Assembly (NCBI RefSeq): GCF_003641205.1
Contig: NZ_CP032762.1
Location: forward strand, 2,108,001 to 2,172,000
Direction of reading: 5' to 3'
DNA length: 64,000 bases
Source: Rhodococcus sp. P1Y
GTDB lineage: Bacteria; Actinomycetota; Actinomycetes; Mycobacteriales; Mycobacteriaceae
Below, piece by piece: positions 1 to 8,659 of this stretch (positions within the stretch are counted from its first letter, which is position 1; every line of letters starts with the position of its first letter). The position numbers were made by a program, and so were the translations under genes. The notes below the pieces were generated by a model. It had not been told where the DNA came from and did no database searches. It saw nothing but the letters and a program-made list of their open reading frames with translations.

Positions 1-1484
1 AGCACTACCGACACGGCCGTGAAACCGATCCAGAACTCCGTCGGCAGCAGCACACCCATCGTGCCGCCGAGGACCCAGCAGAGCTGGAGGACGGTCTCGG
101 ATCGTCCGAAGCCCGACGCGATCGATTCGGGCGGTAGGTCCGACTGCAGCGACGCGTCGAGCGACACCTTGGCCAACGCGCTCGCGCAGGACGCGACGAG
201 AGCGGCGAGTGCCGCGGTGAGCAAGCTGTCGGTGATCGCGGCGACTATGGCGATGAACGTCACCGCTGATGTGCACCGCAGCACGACGATTGCCGGCTTA
301 CCCAGCTTCAACCGCGCGCCGGACGCGTTGCCTGCGAAATTTCCGATCGCTGCCGCCGCGCCGACGAGGCCGAGCATGGCGGCCTGCTTGATCGGCTCGT
401 GCTCGGTCTGCGCTTTCGCGACGAATGCCACGTAGAGCGTCAGGAACCCGGTCAGCACGCGGATGGTTCCGTTGCCCCACAGCCCGATGATGACGGCTTT
501 GCCGAGAGGTTGGCGTCGAGACTTCGCCGGCGCGGTAGTCGGTCCTCCAGGCCTGATGACCTCGGTTTGGGCATCGTCGCCGTGGTAGCTGAGTGTGGCG
601 GGAACCTCTCCCTCGGTGACCTCGACCCACGACGGAATGCGCATGCTCAGCCATGCACCGAACACGGTGACAGCTGCGACGAACCACAATGCACCGGGCG
701 AATCGGCGACGAACGCGATGCCTGCTGCGATGCCACCGGCCACGATGGTCCCGCCGAGCAGCCCGAAGACGGTCAGCCGCGAGTTGACGCGGACAAGGTC
801 TATCTCCGGCGGCAGCACCCTCGGGGTCACGGCACTCTTGAGTACGGCAAACGACTTGCTGAGCACCAACATCCCGAGGGCAGCGGGATAGAGCAGCCAC
901 GTGTCGAAGTTGAAGACCAGCACCACCGCGAGCACGGTACGCAGCAGGAACGAGACCGCCAGGGCGATACGACGTCCGTGCTGAAGGCGATCGAGCATCG
1001 GTCCGATGAGCGGGGCGATCAGCGCGAACGGAGCAATGGTGATGACGAGGTACAGCGCGACCTTCATCTTGTCCTCACCTGTGGCGGCAGAGAAGAACAA
1101 CGTGTTCGCCAGCGCTACGGCGATGGCCGCGTCGGATGCGAAATTGGCCATCGTTGCGTAAGTCAGTGCGGTGAGGCCGGACTTGTCCGCGCCGTCGGCC
1201 TTCGCGGCACGCTGGAACGTCGCTATGCCCTTGCCTGTGAGTTCACGGCTTCGCATCGCCGCGACGCGTGTGACCGTCAACTTGCGGGGCATCGGCGGTG
1301 GCTTGGGACCCTGAGGTTTCTCGGGGGATGAACCGGATGCAGAGGTGGACGCGATAGGCGTTGTGGGCGGATGCAACGGGGGCAACGGGGTGCGCCTGGC
1401 AGGCACATGCTCACTCGGCGGGTAGTTGCCGAACCCTGGATGGTCCTCACCCGTGGGGGCGTCGGAGTCACGGGAATCGGTCAC
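1..1484 (-). CDS. MFS transporter, 3' end beyond the window
   Basis: Reading the minus strand from a GTG at 1484 gives an open frame to base 1 without a stop, so the C-terminus is missing (about 494 codons present). The first 60 or so residues are hydrophilic and proline-rich, followed by RVAAMRSRELTGKGIATF and then alternating hydrophobic helices with short basic loops such as LDRLQHGRRIALA, the cytoplasmic loop pattern of major facilitator proteins. The long disordered N-terminus and the neighbouring DUF3027 gene match the M. tuberculosis Rv0876c family as I recall it. The substrate cannot be told. The gene is read leftwards, in the same direction as the next gene (1529-2335). The start is chosen because it is the first in-frame start ahead of the conserved part. 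Confidence 0.85.
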   Translation of the reverse strand, partial: MTDSRDSDAPTGEDHPGFGNYPPSEHVPARRTPLPPLHPPTTPIASTSASGSSPEKPQGPKPPPMPRKLTVTRVAAMRSRELTGKGIATFQRAAKADGADKSGLTALTYATMANFASDAAIAVALANTLFFSAATGEDKMKVALYLVITIAPFALIAPLIGPMLDRLQHGRRIALAVSFLLRTVLAVVLVFNFDTWLLYPAALGMLVLSKSFAVLKSAVTPRVLPPEIDLVRVNSRLTVFGLLGGTIVAGGIAAGIAFVADSPGALWFVAAVTVFGAWLSMRIPSWVEVTEGEVPATLSYHGDDAQTEVIRPGGPTTAPAKSRRQPLGKAVIIGLWGNGTIRVLTGFLTLYVAFVAKAQTEHEPIKQAAMLGLVGAAAAIGNFAGNASGARLKLGKPAIVVLRCTSAVTFIAIVAAITDSLLTAALAALVASCASALAKVSLDASLQSDLPPESIASGFGRSETVLQLCWVLGGTMGVLLPTEFWIGFTAVSVV

Positions 1485-1528
1485 GAGTTCAATTCTGCTC
1501 TACATCGGCGGCGGGGGAGAACACCGAC

Positions 1529-2335
1529 TCACTTCGACTGTGTGAACTCCACCTCGTACATCGTCGGCCACAGCTTGCCGGTCACCAGAAACCGGTCGCT
1601 GCCAGGGATCGACGCGATGCCGTTGAGTACGTCGGCACCTGCCCTCTCGTCAGCTGTCATCGCGTCCCACAACGGCCTGGCGTCGATCATCGCGGTCACG
1701 GCGCCGGTGTCCGGGTCGATACGGGCGATGTCGAAGGTCTGCCAGATGTTCGCGTAGACCGAGCCGTCCTCCGCGCATTCGAGCTCGTTGAGGTTCGATA
1801 CGGGCTTGCCGTCGACGGTCACCTCCGTGCTGGACGTCTCCTCGAACGTCGCCGGGTCGCGAAAGGTGAGTGTCGAGGACCCGTCGCTCATGACGAGGCC
1901 GTGCTCGGGCGACTCGCACAGGCCCCAACCTTCACCGTCGTACCGAACGCGGCGCACTTCCTGAAGGGTCTGCGGGTCACGGGCGAATGCGACGCCGTCG
2001 CGCCAGGTGATTTGCCACGCAGTGTCGCCGGCGACGGTGAACCCTTCCCCGAAGTATTCGGCCGACAGATCCACCCGGCGAAGCTCGGCACCGGACTCGA
2101 GATCGGACACGGTGACGAAGGATGAACCATTGCGGCCGGTGCTCTCGTACAGCTTCCCGTCGTATATCTCCAGACCCTGGGTGAACGCCTCGCGGTCGTG
2201 GGGAAGTGTCCGAACCACATTCGCGGTGAGAGTCTCCGCAGGAGAGTTCGACGTGGCCGGAGCTGGGGAGGAACACGCTGTAAGCAGTGCAGCCGACGCG
2301 AGGAGGCCGGTAAGGATTCGAAACGAGGCCGACAT
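1529..2335 (-). CDS. Secreted lipoprotein, glutaminyl-peptide cyclotransferase-like
   Basis: Predicted 268-residue exported protein. The start at 2335 (MSASFRILTGLL) is preferred over the longer open frame because it begins a lipoprotein signal peptide ending in the lipobox LLTAC, with Cys21 as the likely lipidated residue. The mature part has VVRTLPHDREAFTQGLEIYDG and YESTGRNGSS, typical of the glutamine cyclotransferase (plant/bacterial QC) beta-propeller family, which turns N-terminal glutamine into pyroglutamate. Motifs later in the chain (GWGLCESPEHGLVMSDG, LNELECAEDGSVYANIWQT, LNGIASIP) fit the same family. It would act on the outer face of the membrane or in the cell wall. It is divergent from the DUF3027 gene, with 58 bases between the starts. 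The family call is strong; the physiological substrate is unknown. Confidence 0.88.
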   Translation of the reverse strand: MSASFRILTGLLASAALLTACSSPAPATSNSPAETLTANVVRTLPHDREAFTQGLEIYDGKLYESTGRNGSSFVTVSDLESGAELRRVDLSAEYFGEGFTVAGDTAWQITWRDGVAFARDPQTLQEVRRVRYDGEGWGLCESPEHGLVMSDGSSTLTFRDPATFEETSSTEVTVDGKPVSNLNELECAEDGSVYANIWQTFDIARIDPDTGAVTAMIDARPLWDAMTADERAGADVLNGIASIPGSDRFLVTGKLWPTMYEVEFTQSK

Positions 2336-2393
2336 CCGCCCATCATGGCAGCCCGAACTGGGCGCTTTCGAAGTGATACGGCAAAATGGCAGT

Positions 2394-3314
2394 GTGAGTT
2401 TCACATCTTCTCCAGAGCTCGACCAGATTCGACCTGTCCTAGCCGATGCCAAGGAGTTGGCCCGTGCGGCGCTGATCGATTCGGCTGAGGGCGGTGTCGG
2501 TGACTACCTCGGCGTCTCGGCGGAAGATCACACTGCCGCCACTCATCGTTTCCTCGCCGAGCTGCCGGGCTACCGCGGTTGGCAGTGGGCAGTGGTCGTC
2601 GCTGCCCCAGAGGGTGCGGATGTCGCGACCATCAGCGAAATCGTCCTGCTGCCGGGCCCCGACGCGCTCGTCGCACCCGGTTGGTTGCCGTGGGACGAAC
2701 GCATTCGGTCCGGTGACCTGGGCCCGGGAGACCTACTTCCGCCGCGTCACCAGGACCCGCGCCTCGTACCCGGCTATGTCGCCACCGGCGACCCCGAGGT
2801 CGACGACGTCGCCTACGAACTCGGTCTCGGGCGCACCCAGGTGCCCAGCCGAGAGGGTCGTCTCGACGCGGCCGAACGCTGGCACGACGGCGACTTCGGC
2901 CCGGACAGCGAGATGGCCAAGGCTGCGCCGTCGACCTGTGGGCTGTGTGGCTTCTTCCTGCCCATCGCCGGATCGTTGAAAGCGGCGTTCGGAGTGTGCG
3001 GAAACGAGTACGCGGCCGACGGACGCGTCGTTCACGTCGAATACGGCTGCGGCGCTCACTCGGACACAGAGTTGCCGACGGGTGCAGGGTCACCGCAGTT
3101 CGAGCCCTACGACGACGCTGTTCTCGAGGTGACGGTGCAGGCCCCAGAGCCGGTCCCCGCACCCGAAGCAGCGACGGTGGACCAGGAAGCGACGGTGGAC
3201 CAGGAAGCGGCGGTGGACCAGGAAGCGACGGTGGCCGAGTCCGAGGCCGAGGCGCACGTGGTGACCGAGACGCAAGGCGACGCGGCGCTGCAGGACGCAC
3301 AATCGACGACTTGA
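2394..3314 (+). CDS. DUF3027 protein with zinc-ribbon-like cysteines
   Basis: 306-residue cytoplasmic protein of the actinobacterial DUF3027 family; function unknown. The open frame continues upstream, but GTG 2394 (VSFTSSPELDQIRP) is where family-like sequence begins. C182-G-L-C185, C202 and C219/H222 (YGCGAHSD) look like a metal-binding ribbon. The chain is rich in acidic and proline residues and has many Trp, including LPGYRGWQWAVVVAAP. The C-terminal 50 residues are low complexity and hold three perfect or near-perfect copies of ATVDQE (residues about 260-281). Its stop overlaps the TTG start of the sacsin-like ATPase by 3 bases, so the two are translationally coupled. The equivalent position in M. 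tuberculosis next to the Rv0876c-type MFS gene supports a core actinobacterial gene. Confidence 0.88.
   Translation: MSFTSSPELDQIRPVLADAKELARAALIDSAEGGVGDYLGVSAEDHTAATHRFLAELPGYRGWQWAVVVAAPEGADVATISEIVLLPGPDALVAPGWLPWDERIRSGDLGPGDLLPPRHQDPRLVPGYVATGDPEVDDVAYELGLGRTQVPSREGRLDAAERWHDGDFGPDSEMAKAAPSTCGLCGFFLPIAGSLKAAFGVCGNEYAADGRVVHVEYGCGAHSDTELPTGAGSPQFEPYDDAVLEVTVQAPEPVPAPEAATVDQEATVDQEAAVDQEATVAESEAEAHVVTETQGDAALQDAQSTT
3171..3236 (+). repeat. 18-bp tandem repeat inside the DUF3027 gene
   Basis: Three consecutive 18-base units plus a partial fourth (GCGACGGTGGACCAGGAA with one A-to-G change in unit 3) encode ATVDQE/AAVDQE repeats in the low-complexity tail. Near-perfect DNA identity points to recent slippage, so the copy number may vary between strains. 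Confidence 0.85.
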
Positions 3315-6019
3315 GCGATCCGTTCGATACGTCCTCGCTCAGAGCCTCCACGCTCTCGGCGTGGGCATCGTCGCCTACCAGGCTGCGGGAAGACGCAGCG
3401 ACCGAGGACGACCTCGTCCGAGGCGGATACCGCGATCGTCTGCTGACCGAGCTCGCGCAGAATGCCGCCGATGCGGCCTCCCGCGCGGGGATTACCGGTT
3501 CGTTGCGAGTGTGGCTGTCCGGCAACGATCTTCACATCGCGAACACCGGCGCTCCGTTGGATATCGGCGGTGTCCACGCGCTGACGGCACTGCGGGTGTC
3601 GGAGAAGACCGGCGGCGTCGGGCGGTTCGGTGTCGGCTTCACCGCCGTGCGTGCTGTCAGCGAGGAGATCGAATTCCGTTCCAGTGCAGGCGGAGTCGAA
3701 TTCAGCGGCGAGGCGACTCGTGAGGCCATGAAGTCCGCGGGCCTGACGGTTCCGCCGGTGGGAGTCCCGGTTCTCCGTCTCGTATGGCCGTCGGCGCACC
3801 TGCCCGCCGCCGGATTCGCCTCGGAGATCGTCCTTCGCCTGCGAGAGGACGACGGCGAAGCGTTGTTGCAGGCTTTCCGCGCCGAGGCGGTCGACCTGTT
3901 GCTCGAACTGAGTGCACTCGGCTCCATAGAGATCGCGGGCAAGCGCCTGGAACGGATCGAGCGCAGCCTCGGCGGTGGGGTCGAGGAGGTAGCCGTCGGT
4001 GAACACCGGTGGTGGCAGTACCGCACCGACTACGCTCGCTGGCTGATTCCGCTCGTCGACGGGACACCTCGCCCCGTGACCTCCGATGTTCTTCGTGCGC
4101 CGACTCGATCGGACGAGGAACTGTCGTTGCCTGCACTTCTCGTCGCCGAGATCGCGATGGCGCCCGACCGTCGACGGATCCTTCCGGGAGCAGACATCGA
4201 GCGCCTCGCCGACGGTTACGGCGCGTTCCTCGCAGCACTTCCGGCTCGGGTTCGTCCGTCTTTCGTACCCGTCCCTGGGTTCGCGCGCAGCGCGGTCGAC
4301 GGTGTGCTTCGCGATCGAATTCTCGCTGAATCATCGAGCACTGCATGGCTTCTCGGGTGCTCGGGGAAGGATCTGGTTCCGACTCGGGCAAGTGTACTCA
4401 CAGGATTGACCGACGATCTCGCTCAGGTGCTCGGCGAGGTCTTCCCCGACCTCGTTGCTCCGTCCCTATCCGGTCCGCGCCATGCGGCCGCGCTCGCAGC
4501 GGTCGGCGTCCACCGCCTCGGCCTCGCCAGGATCGCCGAGATGCTCACCGGCGTCGACCGCGAGCCGGGCTGGTGGGGATCGCTCTACGATGCGTTGTCT
4601 CCACTGGTCGTCGATGGTGTGACCGCGGAAGAGCTTGCCGCGCTTCCAGTTCCCCTCGCCGACGGCCGAACCGTCACGGGCCCGCGCACCGTGGTTCTCG
4701 GTCAACAGGTCGGAACCGAAGGGAAAGTGCAGTGGGCCAGGCTCGTTCACGGCGACGCCGCGCGCCCTTTGCTGACGAGGCTGGGCGCTGCAGAAGCGAG
4801 TCGTGAGGATCTGCTGGCTGATCCGGCGCTGGAGGCGTTGCTCGACGATCTCGACTGGGACGATGAGGAATCGGTCGAGGAACTGACGGAATCCGTTCTT
4901 CGTCTCGCCGCGGGTGCGCGGGAGGTGCCGTCCTGGATCGGGTCGCTACCGCTCGTCGATTCCGAGGGCCAGTTGCGTGCTGCGGACGAATTGCTGATGC
5001 CCGACGCGCCGCTTGCGGCACTGTTGACGGACGATTCGCCGTTCGGCATCGTGGCGGCGGAGACCGTGTCCGAATTCGGCGCCGACTCGCTCCGCGCGGT
5101 CGGCGTGGGGTGGGGATTCGGCATCGTCAGCGACGACCTGCCCACCGGTCCCGACCACGACCTCGACGACGAGGAATCGTGGTGGGACGCCGCCGAAGAG
5201 GATCCCGAGACGATCGTTGCTGTCCGTGACCTCGACCTGGTGGACGACAGCAAATGGTCCGAAGCCCTCACAACCCTTGCCACGGACCCGAAGACACATG
5301 CGGCACTGCAGGATCGACGGGGTTATACGGCGTGGTGGCTGCGCACGCACGCACAGGTCGACGGGGACCGTCTGGGGAGCTTCCGCGCGCCGTCCGATCG
5401 CACCTTCGAGGGTCTGCTCGATGTCCTCGACCACCCGTACGCGGACGATCTCGCGGCGGCGCTCGCGCCCGGCCGCCTCGAGAACGCGTGGTTCACGTCC
5501 TTGATCCTGGATCGTCTGGCCGACCCGCAGTACTCGCCCACGCCTGCGGTGATAGCGCGGGCTCACAGCCTCGTTGCCGACGCCGTTGCGTCGCGTCGTG
5601 TCGCGCTCGACGATCTCGATCTGCCGCCGAAGGTCCGGGCCATCTCCGGAGTGCTCGTCGACCCGGCCGACGCGGTGGTGATCGATCGCCCATGGTTCGC
5701 GAGTGTGGTCCCGACCGATCTCGCCGTGCTGTCTTCCATGGCAAGCGCAGCGACGCTCGCATCGGTTCTCGACGTCCGAACTGCCTCGGAATCGATCGAC
5801 GCCGACGTGGTGGGTGTGGGGAGGGTGAGTTCGTGGGACCGAGAGCCGGGTGCAGTACTCGGCTGTGCGGCGCTGGGACTGGATTTGCCTGTAGGGCAGG
5901 TGATCGTGCATCGCGAGCTCGTCGTACGGCTCGCAGGGGCGGTCACAGGCGAGCACAACGTCCGGTGGTGGGTCACTGCGGACGGGAACACTCACGTCGG
6001 CGACCGAGGAGAACACTGA
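3311..6019 (+). CDS. Sacsin/Hsp90-type ATPase domain protein
   Basis: 902-residue protein starting at a TTG (LSDPFDTSSLRA) that overlaps the stop of the DUF3027 gene. A longer open frame exists upstream but lies over DUF3027. Residues 40-130 hold a Bergerat (GHKL) ATP site: ELAQNAADAA (E47, N51, D54), then ANTGAPLDIGG and GGVGRFGVGFTAVRA. This is the N-terminal ATP-binding domain shared by sacsin and Hsp90 relatives. The remaining 750 residues are acidic and Leu/Asp-rich with no motif I recognise. A chaperone or nucleotide-switch role is inferred from the fold only. The PAP2 phosphatase gene begins one base after its stop, so the three genes form one unit. Family members are often annotated as molecular chaperone Hsp90, but they lack the Hsp90 middle and C-terminal domains. 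Confidence 0.85.
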   Translation: MSDPFDTSSLRASTLSAWASSPTRLREDAATEDDLVRGGYRDRLLTELAQNAADAASRAGITGSLRVWLSGNDLHIANTGAPLDIGGVHALTALRVSEKTGGVGRFGVGFTAVRAVSEEIEFRSSAGGVEFSGEATREAMKSAGLTVPPVGVPVLRLVWPSAHLPAAGFASEIVLRLREDDGEALLQAFRAEAVDLLLELSALGSIEIAGKRLERIERSLGGGVEEVAVGEHRWWQYRTDYARWLIPLVDGTPRPVTSDVLRAPTRSDEELSLPALLVAEIAMAPDRRRILPGADIERLADGYGAFLAALPARVRPSFVPVPGFARSAVDGVLRDRILAESSSTAWLLGCSGKDLVPTRASVLTGLTDDLAQVLGEVFPDLVAPSLSGPRHAAALAAVGVHRLGLARIAEMLTGVDREPGWWGSLYDALSPLVVDGVTAEELAALPVPLADGRTVTGPRTVVLGQQVGTEGKVQWARLVHGDAARPLLTRLGAAEASREDLLADPALEALLDDLDWDDEESVEELTESVLRLAAGAREVPSWIGSLPLVDSEGQLRAADELLMPDAPLAALLTDDSPFGIVAAETVSEFGADSLRAVGVGWGFGIVSDDLPTGPDHDLDDEESWWDAAEEDPETIVAVRDLDLVDDSKWSEALTTLATDPKTHAALQDRRGYTAWWLRTHAQVDGDRLGSFRAPSDRTFEGLLDVLDHPYADDLAAALAPGRLENAWFTSLILDRLADPQYSPTPAVIARAHSLVADAVASRRVALDDLDLPPKVRAISGVLVDPADAVVIDRPWFASVVPTDLAVLSSMASAATLASVLDVRTASESIDADVVGVGRVSSWDREPGAVLGCAALGLDLPVGQVIVHRELVVRLAGAVTGEHNVRWWVTADGNTHVGDRGEH

Positions 6020-6020
6020 C

Positions 6021-6566
6021 GTGGATCACGACGTGATGCAGTGGATGGTTGCGCATCGAGTCCAGTGGGTGACCTCGATGTTCTGGGTGATCACGACGCT
6101 CGGAAACACGGTGTCGATGTTCATCTGGTCCATCGCAGGCTGCGTTTCCTTGGTGCGGTCGGGACGTCGAGCAGACGCGATCATGGTCGGGGGCGCGATG
6201 TTGACGGGTTGGGGCGCCATGAGCCTCGCGAAGTTGATCTTCGGTAGGGATCGACCGCCGTTACCCGACAGACTCGTCGAGATCTCGTCGCACTCGTTTC
6301 CATCGGGCCACGCGATGATGTCGGCCCTGCTCGCCACGGTGGCGATCGCAGTCATGCTGCGCTCGACCACTCCGTGGCTGCATCGCCCTGCCGTGCTGGC
6401 CGTACCTGGAGTGCTGAGCCTGGTGATCGGATTCTCACGGATCTACCTGGGCGCGCACTGGGTGACGGACGTGCTGGCGGGCTGGGTGTTCGGTGCCCTG
6501 TGGGGGCTGTTGTGGATCTACGCGTCGAGAAAGATCAGCGCACGAAGTCGGAGCGCTGCGCAATGA
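6021..6566 (+). CDS. PAP2-family membrane phosphatase
   Basis: 181-residue integral membrane phosphatase with about five or six helices. All three signature motifs are present: K71-x6-R78-P79 (KLIFGRDRP), the PSGH box at 94-97, and SR139-140 with H146 and D150 (SRIYLGAHWVTD). These form the active site of type 2 phosphatidic acid phosphatases and undecaprenyl-pyrophosphate phosphatases, facing the outside of the membrane. The start is GTG 6021, with a GAGGAG ribosome site at 6005-6010. It is the last gene of the DUF3027-ATPase-PAP2 unit. The substrate is a lipid phosphate or pyrophosphate; which one cannot be told. Its 3' end overlaps a small convergent gene by 32 bases. Confidence 0.92.
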   Translation: MDHDVMQWMVAHRVQWVTSMFWVITTLGNTVSMFIWSIAGCVSLVRSGRRADAIMVGGAMLTGWGAMSLAKLIFGRDRPPLPDRLVEISSHSFPSGHAMMSALLATVAIAVMLRSTTPWLHRPAVLAVPGVLSLVIGFSRIYLGAHWVTDVLAGWVFGALWGLLWIYASRKISARSRSAAQ

Positions 6567-6678
6567 CGAGAAGCTCGTCGCGCATCGACGGGCTGCTGAC
6601 TGCATGTGCGCGGGCGTAGAGGGCGCGGAGTGAACGTGCGTGGTTGCGACGGGTACGGATCTGCTGAACGAGCTTCAT
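6535..6678 (-). CDS. 47-residue basic protein, convergent with the PAP2 gene
   Basis: A short reading frame, ATG 6678 to TGA 6535, starting MKLVQQIRTRRNHARS and ending LLVIAQRSDFVR. It is strongly basic at the N-terminus with an amphipathic, helical look (RTRRNHARSLRALYARAH). It lies behind an AT-rich upstream region (6680-6750) that contrasts with the GC-rich surroundings and has a TATACG-like -10 about 15 bases ahead of the ATG. The frame has good actinobacterial codon use. It overlaps the end of the PAP2 gene by 32 bases on the other strand. I do not recognise a family. A real small gene is likely but not certain. Confidence 0.6.
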   Translation of the reverse strand: MKLVQQIRTRRNHARSLRALYARAHAVSSPSMRDELLVIAQRSDFVR

Positions 6679-6840
6679 GGCCTTGCTTTCGTATATTCAA
6701 AGGTTTCGTGTAACTGACATAACCCATGGTCCACGTTAAATCTGTGTAACTCAACCGATCCAGAGGTGAGTTGTCGCACGTCAGCGGGGTTTTCGTCGTG
6801 ACGACGGTTACTACACGCGGCCAGGGTGATCGCCGTTACC
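6679..6840. promoter_or_regulatory. AT-rich region upstream of the 47-residue ORF
   Basis: No gene seen. The stretch 6684-6760 is unusually AT-rich and carries two direct copies of GTGTAACT (in GTGTAACTGAC and GTGTAACTCAAC) about 36 bases apart, one on each side of GTCCACGTTAAAT. This is consistent with a regulated promoter firing leftwards into the 47-residue gene. Which protein would bind is unknown. Confidence 0.35.
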
Positions 6841-6892
6841 GCCAGTGGTGCGGTTAAGTGCCCTCCAGGGCACTTACGTGTGCCACTAAGGC
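6841..6892. repeat. Family A palindromic repeat, copy 1
   Basis: A long imperfect inverted repeat: left arm GCCAGTGGTGCGGTTAAGTG then CCC, loop TCCA, right arm GGGCACTTACGTGTGCCACT. It sits 12 bases past the stop of the DUF2530 gene, where it could act as a termination or RNA-stabilising hairpin. Two more copies are at 36571-36620 and 44627-44676. Confidence 0.8.
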
Positions 6893-6904
6893 AGAGGCGT
6901 CAGC

Positions 6905-7153
6905 TCAGTTGAGTCCGCGCTGCGCAGTCTTGCTGCCGCGCCTGGCGGCGGCCCGTTGCACGAGAAACAGCACGAAACCGAGGGTTCCGAGGCCGATGCC
7001 CGCGATGCAGACCGGTAGCGCCGCACTCCATCGATCGCCGACGATCAGTACCACCACGGTCGCAAGAACCCACGCAGCGATGCCGAGGGCGAGGGCGGGC
7101 GCCGGGTCGGTCAGCCTCGGGCTGAGCTCGCTGGCTTCCTGACCGCGCTCCAC
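6905..7153 (-). CDS. DUF2530 small membrane protein
   Basis: 82-residue protein with two hydrophobic helices (ALALGIAAWVLATVVVLIVG and a second at about 48-66) between a Pro/Glu-rich N-terminus and a basic tail (RAAARRGSKTAQRG). Length and layout fit the actinobacterial DUF2530 family, function unknown. It is divergent from the purine permease, with 17 bases between the starts. The positive-inside rule puts the C-terminus in the cytoplasm. Confidence 0.8.
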   Translation of the reverse strand: MERGQEASELSPRLTDPAPALALGIAAWVLATVVVLIVGDRWSAALPVCIAGIGLGTLGFVLFLVQRAAARRGSKTAQRGLN

Positions 7154-7170
7154 GAATGTAGGTTACCCCC

Positions 7171-8625
7171 ATGGCTTTCCAGTCCCGGCTCCTGGACAAC
7201 TATTTCAAGATCACCGAACGAGGATCCACAGTTGGATCCGAAGTGCGCGGCGGCGTCGTCACGTTCGTCGCGATGGCCTACATCGTCGTCCTCAATCCGC
7301 TCATCCTCGGAAGCTTCTCGGCATCCGATGCCGCAGCGAAGACCGACGTGCTCGGCAACATCCTTCCCGTGTCCCAGGTCGCGGCGGTCACTGCGTTGGT
7401 CGCCGGTTTCATGAGCATCCTGTTCGGCATCGTGGCCAACTACCCGTTCGGAATCGCGGCGGGCCTCGGCATCAACACGCTGCTCGCGGTAACCATCGCG
7501 CCGCAGGTGACCTGGCCCGAGGCGATGGGCCTCGTGGTCATCGACGGCATCATCATCGTGCTGCTGGCGGTGACGGGTTTCCGCACCGCGGTGTTCAACG
7601 CGATCCCTGCCGAACTCAAAGCGGCCATCGCGGCAGGAATCGGCGCGTTCATCGCGTTCATCGGCCTCGTCGATTCGGGCTTCGTTCGTCGGATTCCCGA
7701 TGCTGCGGGCACGACGGTGCCGGTCGGGCTCGGTATCGACGGATCGATCGCGTCGTGGCCGACGGCGGTGTTCGTCTTCGGTCTCTTGCTGATGGGCATA
7801 CTCGTGGCGCGCAAGGTCAGGGGCGGCCTACTGATCGGCATCGTGGGGACCACCGTGGTCGCGGCAATCGTCGAGGCAATCACCGACGTGGGCCCGTCGA
7901 ACGGCGTGGATCCGAAGGGATGGAACCTCAGTGTCCCGATCCTGCCGGAGAAGCTCTTCCAGATCCCGGACCTGGCGCTCGTCGGTGACGTGAACCTGTT
8001 CGGTGCGTTCACGCGGATCGGTGTGCTCGCCGCGAGCCTGCTGGTGTTCACCCTCGTGCTCGCGAACTTCTTCGACGCCATGGGAACGATGACCGGCCTC
8101 GGCAAGGAAGCCGAGTTGGTGGACAAGAACGGCACGTTGCCCGGAATCGGCAAAGCACTCGTCATCGAGGGCACCGGCGCGATCGCGGGCGGCGGCGCAT
8201 CGGCGTCGTCGAACACGGTGTTCGTCGAGTCGGCGTCGGGAATTGCCGAGGGCGCCCGGACCGGTCTTGCCAACGTCGTGACGGGCGTGTTGTTCCTCGC
8301 TGCGATGTTCCTGACGCCGTTGACGGCGATCGTGCCGATCGAAGCTGCGGCTCCGGCTCTGGTCGTCGTGGGTGCGCTGATGATCGGTCAGGTCCGCGAC
8401 ATCGACTTCACCAAGTTCGAGATCGCGCTCCCCGCATTCCTGACGATCCTCGTGATGCCGTTCACGTACTCGATCGCGAACGGTATCGGCGTAGGCTTCA
8501 TCGCATGGGTCGTACTCGCAGTCGGTCGTGGTAAGGCAAAGTCGGTTCATCCCTTGCTTTGGGTTGTTGCGCTGCTATTCGTTGCTTATTTTGCCCTCGG
8601 ACCGATCACCGACGCGGTTACCTGA
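7171..8625 (+). CDS. NCS2 purine permease (AzgA type)
   Basis: 484-residue proton-coupled permease of the NCS2/AzgA branch, importing adenine, guanine or hypoxanthine. Diagnostic stretches are LDNYFKITERGSTVGSEVRGG at the N-terminus, PFGIAAGLGINTLLA, FFDAMGTMTGLGKEA, and GAIAGGGASASSNTVFVESA around residue 350 (the substrate-binding re-entrant segment). About 13 to 14 membrane segments fit the family length. The ATG at 7171 is the first start and precedes the conserved N-terminus. No purine catabolic genes are adjacent, so salvage import is the likely role. Confidence 0.93.
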   Translation: MAFQSRLLDNYFKITERGSTVGSEVRGGVVTFVAMAYIVVLNPLILGSFSASDAAAKTDVLGNILPVSQVAAVTALVAGFMSILFGIVANYPFGIAAGLGINTLLAVTIAPQVTWPEAMGLVVIDGIIIVLLAVTGFRTAVFNAIPAELKAAIAAGIGAFIAFIGLVDSGFVRRIPDAAGTTVPVGLGIDGSIASWPTAVFVFGLLLMGILVARKVRGGLLIGIVGTTVVAAIVEAITDVGPSNGVDPKGWNLSVPILPEKLFQIPDLALVGDVNLFGAFTRIGVLAASLLVFTLVLANFFDAMGTMTGLGKEAELVDKNGTLPGIGKALVIEGTGAIAGGGASASSNTVFVESASGIAEGARTGLANVVTGVLFLAAMFLTPLTAIVPIEAAAPALVVVGALMIGQVRDIDFTKFEIALPAFLTILVMPFTYSIANGIGVGFIAWVVLAVGRGKAKSVHPLLWVVALLFVAYFALGPITDAVT

Positions 8626-8659
8626 GCTGATTGGTGTAGCTAGGCGTAGTCTCTGCGCT

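Noticed and set aside
298..900. Arg/Pro-rich open frames on both strands of most genes
   Set aside because: In GC-rich DNA, non-coding frames stay open; these have no motifs and oppose clear genes.
2007..2393. Upstream extension of the DUF3027 frame
   Set aside because: It lies over the lipoprotein gene on the other strand and has no family-like sequence; GTG 2394 is the better start.
2945..3310. Upstream extension of the ATPase frame
   Set aside because: It runs in another frame of the DUF3027 gene and reads as low-complexity Arg-rich sequence; the TTG at 3311 matches the family start.
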